Under the pieces are notes generated by a model, which searched no databases, was not told the origin of the DNA, and saw only the letters and a list, made by a program, of their open reading frames with translations. Below are positions 7,583 to 10,911 of a stretch of 10,911 nucleotides of DNA, piece by piece; the stretch's first letter is position 1; each line of letters starts with the position of its first letter. Both the position numbers and the translations under genes were made by a program. Source of the stretch: CAZDML01 sp964506645 (GTDB lineage: Bacteria; Elusimicrobiota; Elusimicrobia; 2-01-FULL-59-12); the NCBI GenBank assembly GCA_964506645.1, contig CAZDML010000067.1, forward strand, positions 1 through 10,911. The letters run 5' to 3'.

Positions 7583-8218
7583 TTATTCGAAGCGGATATT
7601 GTCGAGGTAAAAGACAGCGCCTTCCGGGTTTTCATCCCGGGTCATGGTCCAACAGAAGCCGCCCGAAATGCTGGAGAGCTCCATCCCATCCAAATTGATT
7701 TTATATTCCTTCCAGTTTTTGGTCAGCGCAATGGGGCCAATAGCGGCACTGCCAGAATCGGAATAATCCCCGGTAATTCCGCCGATCTTAAACTGAGAAA
7801 CGGTTTCCCCGCCTTTTTCGCCTTTGGCCAAAAACACCATTTGTTTCGCGCCGTTTAAATTGTAGCCCCCGGCCCGGCTGCCCCAGTTATTGGCCGGGTT
7901 TTGCCAGTAAATGCCAGTCCAACCGTTTCGCTGCGAGGCTTTGGCGGTGTACTGGATGCGGATGACCTTTTTGGAATGGCTCTCTTTATCGATGTGACGG
8001 TCGGTGAAGCGGATATCGCCGTAATCCCCCATCCAGCCGGAGGGCGAATAGTGATTCTTTGACGACTGATAGGTTTGATACACGTAAAAGGGAAGTTGTG
8101 TGCTGGGGAACAGGGCGGCTTGTGCATCGGCGGCGTGCGCGGGAACGGCCAGGGCCATTGCGCATCCGAGACTGATGAGAACCGCGGCACAGCGGGGGAG
8201 CGTCATCGTTGAGCTCAT
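7583..8218 (-). CDS. Secreted jelly-roll, carbohydrate-binding-like protein
   Basis: 211 residues. The first 29 form a Sec signal peptide ending AHA. The rest is a single domain (about 45-211) with beta-rich, galactose-binding-like features: HYSPSGWMGDYGD, GIYWQNPANNWG (102-113), GGYNLNGAKQMVFLAKGEKGG, FKIGGITG, NWKEYKINL and the closing AVFYLDNIRFE. The aromatic-rich YWQ.PANNWG segment and the closing F.YLD.I pattern recall CBM4/CBM11/CIA30-type jelly-rolls. No catalytic domain is attached, so binding of a glycan or another surface ligand is the likely role, but the ligand is unknown. It is a paralogue of the domains at 9078-10358 and 10436-10911. An own promoter is likely. A second ATG (codon 5, 8206) is an alternative start; neither has a Shine-Dalgarno. 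The PilZ-like gene follows after 24 bases. Confidence 0.9.
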   Translation of the reverse strand: MSSTMTLPRCAAVLISLGCAMALAVPAHAADAQAALFPSTQLPFYVYQTYQSSKNHYSPSGWMGDYGDIRFTDRHIDKESHSKKVIRIQYTAKASQRNGWTGIYWQNPANNWGSRAGGYNLNGAKQMVFLAKGEKGGETVSQFKIGGITGDYSDSGSAAIGPIALTKNWKEYKINLDGMELSSISGGFCWTMTRDENPEGAVFYLDNIRFE

Positions 8219-8228
8219 CTGTGGAATA

Positions 8229-8256
8229 AGTATATCACGACTTTTATAAATTGCAA
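8229..8256 (-). promoter_or_regulatory. Likely sigma-70 type promoter of the 8218 gene
   Basis: On the minus strand TTGCAA (8256-8251) and TATACT (8234-8229) are separated by 16 bases. The spacer is A+T-rich. The -10 ends only 10 bases before the ATG at 8218, so transcription would start within a few bases of it, giving a very short or absent leader. It lies in the 71-base gap after the lipoprotein gene and would drive the jelly-roll, PilZ-like and RHS genes. Confidence 0.5.
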
Positions 8257-8289
8257 ACGTGTGACAAAAGTATGACGGTGGGACCCTGA

Positions 8290-9081
8290 CTAGGGTTCGT
8301 ATTGGATTTGGTCGAAGTAGACGGTTCCCCCTTGGCCGGGTTCGGTTGAACCGACAAAGGGAACTTTGAAGACGAAGGTGGCTTTGAAGTAATCCTTAAT
8401 GGCAGACTGGGCCGCGTTAGGGATGGCAATGGAATAACGCTGCCAGGAGGTGCTTAAGGTGCCTAAATTGGTGCAGTTTGCCGCCTGGCCTATATTGGGA
8501 TTGCTGTCATCGTCTAGACCGGAAGTGGACAACACAATACAGGGCGATGGGGTTGCTGGGTTGGAGACTTCGATCTTGACCACGGTGTTTGTCGAGAGGG
8601 TGCCTCGAGCATAAAAAGTGGCTCGCGTATATCCAAAATTACGAAAATCGCGGCCCACCGTACCGCTGTAGGCGCCCTGGGTCGTGGTATGCATCAAATC
8701 AAACCCGGCATACGTATGTTCTAGCCCGAACTCTGAATTTTGATCCTGGCCTGTCCAGAAATAACGGATAGAACGACGACTGATGGAATTGGAGGTATCG
8801 GTAAAGCTTAGGGTTTGCCCCTGCCCATCGGGATAGAGAAAAGCCCCGCCTCCGCTTTTGAGCTCATCTGAGAAAATGACGAAGTTCACCCCAGAACTAT
8901 TGCCCAACGCCCGCGAGCTGGAGTCGCTGGCGCGTTCAATAGGCGATTTATTGCAGGAGGTAAGTAGGAATAAAACTCCAAACACCAATTTCCAAATTCC
9001 AAATAAGCTCCGATAACCAAACGAAAAAAATGTTTGGAAATTATTCTTTTTGGATTTGTTTGATGCTTGGTGCTTGATCAT
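8290..9081 (-). CDS. Predicted lipoprotein with divergent jelly-roll domain
   Basis: 263 residues. An unusually long, basic N-terminal region is followed by the hydrophobic FGIWKLVFGVLFL and a lipobox LTSC with C43, so it is probably lipidated and attached to the outer or inner membrane. After a Ser-rich linker comes a beta-rich domain (about 65-263) with TRATFYARG, SWQRYSIAIPN and a closing GGTVYFDQIQYEP. These match, at the level of pattern, the W.(K)Y.I.L and FYLD.I elements of the neighbouring jelly-roll proteins, so it is likely a distant member of the same fold. C-x20-plus-C spacing (CIVLS and NCTNL) might form a disulfide. The start ATG overlaps the stop of the upstream OmpA-fusion gene by ATGA, with no Shine-Dalgarno, which points to translational coupling. 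Much of the first 38 codons lies in an interspersed repeat, so the start is less certain than the domain. Confidence 0.78.
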   Translation of the reverse strand: MIKHQASNKSKKNNFQTFFSFGYRSLFGIWKLVFGVLFLLTSCNKSPIERASDSSSRALGNSSGVNFVIFSDELKSGGGAFLYPDGQGQTLSFTDTSNSISRRSIRYFWTGQDQNSEFGLEHTYAGFDLMHTTTQGAYSGTVGRDFRNFGYTRATFYARGTLSTNTVVKIEVSNPATPSPCIVLSTSGLDDDSNPNIGQAANCTNLGTLSTSWQRYSIAIPNAAQSAIKDYFKATFVFKVPFVGSTEPGQGGTVYFDQIQYEP

Positions 9082-9091
9082 TGGTTATTTG
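8969..9091. repeat. A+T-rich interspersed repeat forming the gene junction and lipoprotein N-terminus
   Basis: Plus strand: runs of the CCAAA and TTTGG words, such as ACTCCAAACACCAATTTCC at the left and GATGCTTGGTGCTTGATCA at the right, form imperfect inverted halves. This word composition is quite unlike the G+C-rich genes around it. I recognise it as resembling a family of dispersed repeats made of GGAATTTGGAATTT/GGTGCTTGG words common in some uncultivated bacteria. Its ends are approximate. It covers the last codons of the OmpA-fusion gene and the signal region of the lipoprotein gene. Confidence 0.65.
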
Positions 9092-10358
9092 TGTCTTTAA
9101 GGATTGTAATTTCAACTCGGCGATTCTGGCCGCGACCTTCGACGGTCTTGTTATCGGCGACGGGTTTGGTGTCGCCGTAGCCGACAATGCGGAAACGGGT
9201 GGCATCGTAGCCCTGCTTAGCCAAATAATCACGTACGCTGGCAGCACGCAGACGCGACAGGGTCATATTCGCATCCGGTCCGCCCACGTTATCGGTGTGA
9301 CCTTCAATAAGGACGGGATTATTGGGATAAGCCGAGAGCAACGGAATGGTTTCATCCAAAATGTGATTACTAGCGGCTGAAAGCGTCGCTCGACCAGCAG
9401 AGAAGAGCACCTGGGAACTGAAGCTGACTTTGAGTCCGGTCACGGTGGATTCCACTTTGACGTCTTTAGACTCATGAAAATTTTTCGGAATGCTCATGGG
9501 AACAGCCACGGCCGGGACTGCAGGTGCTGGCGCCGCGGCTGCGGGTGCTGCCGGGGCCGGTGGCGTTACCGGGGATGCCTGGGTTGTTTCTTCGATAGCG
9601 GGTTCAAGAGGCTCGGCCTTCTTGGCTTCGATCGCGACGGTCTTTTCCACGTTCCCCTCGCCTTGGAACTCAATGTCATCGAGGTAGAAGGTCATGCCGC
9701 CCGGGTTTTCAAACTTATTAAGGAAAAACCCAAAGCCTGCGATGATATGGCGAAGATCACGTTTACGTAAATCGATGGTGTATTGCTTCCATTCCGTGGA
9801 GAGTTTGATGGGCCCGATGGATGCGACATCGGAGTCTGGATATTTCCCGACGATTCCTCCCACGCGCACTTCGTGGATTTTTTCCCCACCTTTTTCACCG
9901 CGTGCCCAGAACGTCAGTTTGGTCGCACCGCGGAGGTCGTACCCTGCGCGACCTGGGACCGTGCCCCAGTTGTCTGCCGGATCCTGCCAGTACACGCCGG
10001 ACCAGCCTTTGGCCCCTTTGGCCGAGTAATAAATTTTGAGGGCAGGCCCCTGCGCGTTGTGTGTTTTGGTGTAAGCGCCGGCCATGCGCAAGTCGCTGTC
10101 CCCCATGTAGCCAGAGGGAACGTAATGGGTGTTGCGCGGTCTCTGCGCACTGTAAATAGGAAAACGGGTAAAGGTCGGAGCGGCGTTGGCGGCTGGCGCC
10201 ATGGCGGCTTTTGATTCATCGGGAACAGCCGCGACAGGTGCGGCAACGGTGGAAGGTCCGCTAGACGGCATAGGCTTTAGCAAATCGGCAGCCTGAACCG
10301 TGATGCGTTCATGGAGCAGAGTGCTTGCCATCATAAGGCCGATGAGTAGGCGTTTCAT
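9078..10358 (-). CDS. Jelly-roll domain fused to OmpA-type peptidoglycan-binding domain
   Basis: 426 residues. A signal peptide (about 1-23, ending VQA) is followed by an Ala/Pro-rich spacer. Residues about 65-232 are the jelly-roll domain: HYVPSGYMGD, GVYWQDPADNWG, DLRGATKLTFWARGEKGGE, VGGIVGKYPDSD, EWKQYTIDL and MTFYLDDIEF. A Pro/Ala-rich linker (about 250-290) leads to an OmpA C-terminal domain (about 310-421). That domain shows VLFSAGRATL, IEGHTDNVGG (D356), NMTLSRLRAASV (L367-R371) and GRGQNRRVEI, the conserved surface that holds diaminopimelate peptidoglycan. The expected role is to fix the jelly-roll domain in the periplasm or at the outer membrane, bound to the wall. There is no beta-barrel. 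The start has AGGAAGG five bases upstream of the ATG. The stop codon overlaps the next start (ATGA). Confidence 0.93.
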   Translation of the reverse strand: MKRLLIGLMMASTLLHERITVQAADLLKPMPSSGPSTVAAPVAAVPDESKAAMAPAANAAPTFTRFPIYSAQRPRNTHYVPSGYMGDSDLRMAGAYTKTHNAQGPALKIYYSAKGAKGWSGVYWQDPADNWGTVPGRAGYDLRGATKLTFWARGEKGGEKIHEVRVGGIVGKYPDSDVASIGPIKLSTEWKQYTIDLRKRDLRHIIAGFGFFLNKFENPGGMTFYLDDIEFQGEGNVEKTVAIEAKKAEPLEPAIEETTQASPVTPPAPAAPAAAAPAPAVPAVAVPMSIPKNFHESKDVKVESTVTGLKVSFSSQVLFSAGRATLSAASNHILDETIPLLSAYPNNPVLIEGHTDNVGGPDANMTLSRLRAASVRDYLAKQGYDATRFRIVGYGDTKPVADNKTVEGRGQNRRVEITILKDTNNQ

Positions 10359-10363
10359 GAGTT

Positions 10364-10370
10364 CCTTCCT
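10364..10370 (-). promoter_or_regulatory. Ribosome binding site of the OmpA-fusion gene
   Basis: AGGAAGG on the minus strand, five bases before the ATG at 10358. It supports this start over the in-frame ATG codons 9 and 10, which would break the signal peptide. Confidence 0.7.
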
Positions 10371-10386
10371 CTAAACGTCTGTCCAA

Positions 10387-10418
10387 CCCGTTCTCTCCAG
10401 AATCATGGAGAGAACGGG
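10387..10418 (-). terminator. Strong intergenic hairpin, possible terminator or attenuator
   Basis: A perfect 13-bp inverted repeat (CCCGTTCTCTCCA and TGGAGAGAACGGG) with a 6-base loop, in the 77-base gap between the partial jelly-roll gene and the OmpA-fusion gene. Only two T follow in the direction of transcription, so it is not a textbook intrinsic terminator. It could reduce read-through, protect the 3' end of the upstream mRNA, or mark an RNA-processing site. Confidence 0.55.
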
Positions 10419-10435
10419 GCGACAGAACGGTTTAC

Positions 10436-10911
10436 TTAATTTTCGTAGCGGACTTCGTCGAGATAAATCACGAAGCCATTGGCATTGTCATCGCGGCTGG
10501 CAGCCCAGCAGAAACCGCCCACGATGTGGGACAGGTTCTTGTCGGCAAGCTCGAGGGTGTATTTCTTCCATTCTTTGCTCAGGACCACCGGTCCGATGCT
10601 GGCGGAGTCGGAATCGCCGTGTTCGCCGGTAATACCACCGACTTTAAACTCGGAGATTTTTTCGCCACCTTGTGCGCCGCGAGCCCAGAACGTCAGACGC
10701 TTCATCGACGACAGGTCAAACCCACCTGGCTTATCGCCCCAATTGTTGGCGGGATGCTGCCAGAACACGCCGGCCCAGTTGGCGCCTTGCGTGGCTTTGG
10801 CGGTGTACGTGATTTTGATCGACGTACGGCCATCGGCGGGATCTTCGGTGCTGCCGTCATCCACTTTAATGTCCCCATAGTCGCCCATCCATCCGGAAGG
10901 TGCGAAATGGT
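10436..10911 (-). CDS. Jelly-roll, carbohydrate-binding-like protein, N-terminus cut by window edge
   Basis: 157 residues are visible; the reading frame stays open to the right edge, so the start and any signal peptide lie outside. The visible part begins HFAPSGWMGDYGD and continues with GVFWQHPANNWGDKPGG, MKRLTFWARGAQGGE, EFKVGGITG, EWKKYTLEL, IVGGFCWAASRD and VIYLDEVRYEN before a TAA stop. Every element matches the 211-residue protein at 7583-8218 in the same order, and it ends directly after the domain, so the gene is probably a similar stand-alone secreted protein of about 210 residues. An internal ATG at 10888 is only the Met of WMGDYGD, a conserved position inside the domain, not a start. 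A glycan ligand is likely by fold, but unknown. Confidence 0.88.
   Translation of the reverse strand, partial: HFAPSGWMGDYGDIKVDDGSTEDPADGRTSIKITYTAKATQGANWAGVFWQHPANNWGDKPGGFDLSSMKRLTFWARGAQGGEKISEFKVGGITGEHGDSDSASIGPVVLSKEWKKYTLELADKNLSHIVGGFCWAASRDDNANGFVIYLDEVRYEN

Noticed and set aside
8162..8218. Lipobox at Cys19 (SLGC) in the 211-residue jelly-roll protein
   Set aside because: The -3 position is Ser and the hydrophobic stretch continues beyond it to a clear AHA site, so signal peptidase I cleavage fits better.
9474..10214. Plus-strand open frames of 98-143 codons opposite the OmpA-fusion gene
   Set aside because: They are antisense to a well-supported domain gene, and their Gly/Arg/Cys-rich translations are what antisense Pro/Ala-rich linkers give.
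10436..10888. A 150-residue protein starting at the ATG at 10888
   Set aside because: That Met is the conserved one of PSGWMGDYGD inside the domain, and the frame is open to the window edge, so the gene is longer and its start is outside.

Overview
The window suggests a Gram-negative bacterium: it has Sec-type signal peptides, a lipoprotein with a lipobox, and an OmpA-type peptidoglycan-binding domain. Overall composition is moderately GC-rich. I cannot place the phylum. One A+T-rich interspersed repeat (about 8969-9091) is of a type I associate with genomes of uncultivated lineages such as Omnitrophota; that is only a hint.

All credible genes lie on the minus strand, so transcription runs from right to left. 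In order: (1) a secreted or surface jelly-roll, carbohydrate-binding-like protein cut by the right edge (10436-10911); (2) a 426-residue protein fusing the same domain to a C-terminal OmpA peptidoglycan-binding domain (9078-10358); (3) a predicted lipoprotein with a more divergent jelly-roll domain (8290-9081), coupled to the previous gene by an ATGA overlap; (4) a third secreted copy of the jelly-roll protein (7583-8218), with its own likely promoter; (5) a small PilZ-like protein with a cysteine cluster (7121-7558); (6) a giant YD-repeat/RHS protein (7061 to beyond position 1, at least 2353 residues).

The RHS protein has a Sec signal peptide, an SpvB-like N-terminal domain, six FG-GAP repeats, a TcdB-middle-like segment and a long YD-repeat shell. 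A LamG domain and a PKD-like domain interrupt the shell. It ends in a typical RHS core (DPSGH motif) and an A+T-richer C-terminal tip that runs off the left edge. This is the layout of a single-chain Tc B/C-like encapsulating shell with a variable cargo.

The genes share a surface and glycan-binding theme: one jelly-roll protein anchored to peptidoglycan, one to a membrane by lipid, two apparently free, and a giant shell carrying another jelly-roll. The PilZ-like protein between them suggests cyclic-di-GMP input. That these form one system is inference. No tRNA, rRNA, CRISPR array, transposase or intact insertion sequence was seen. No gene-free stretch exceeds 300 bases; the longest intergenic gap is 77 bases (10359-10435).
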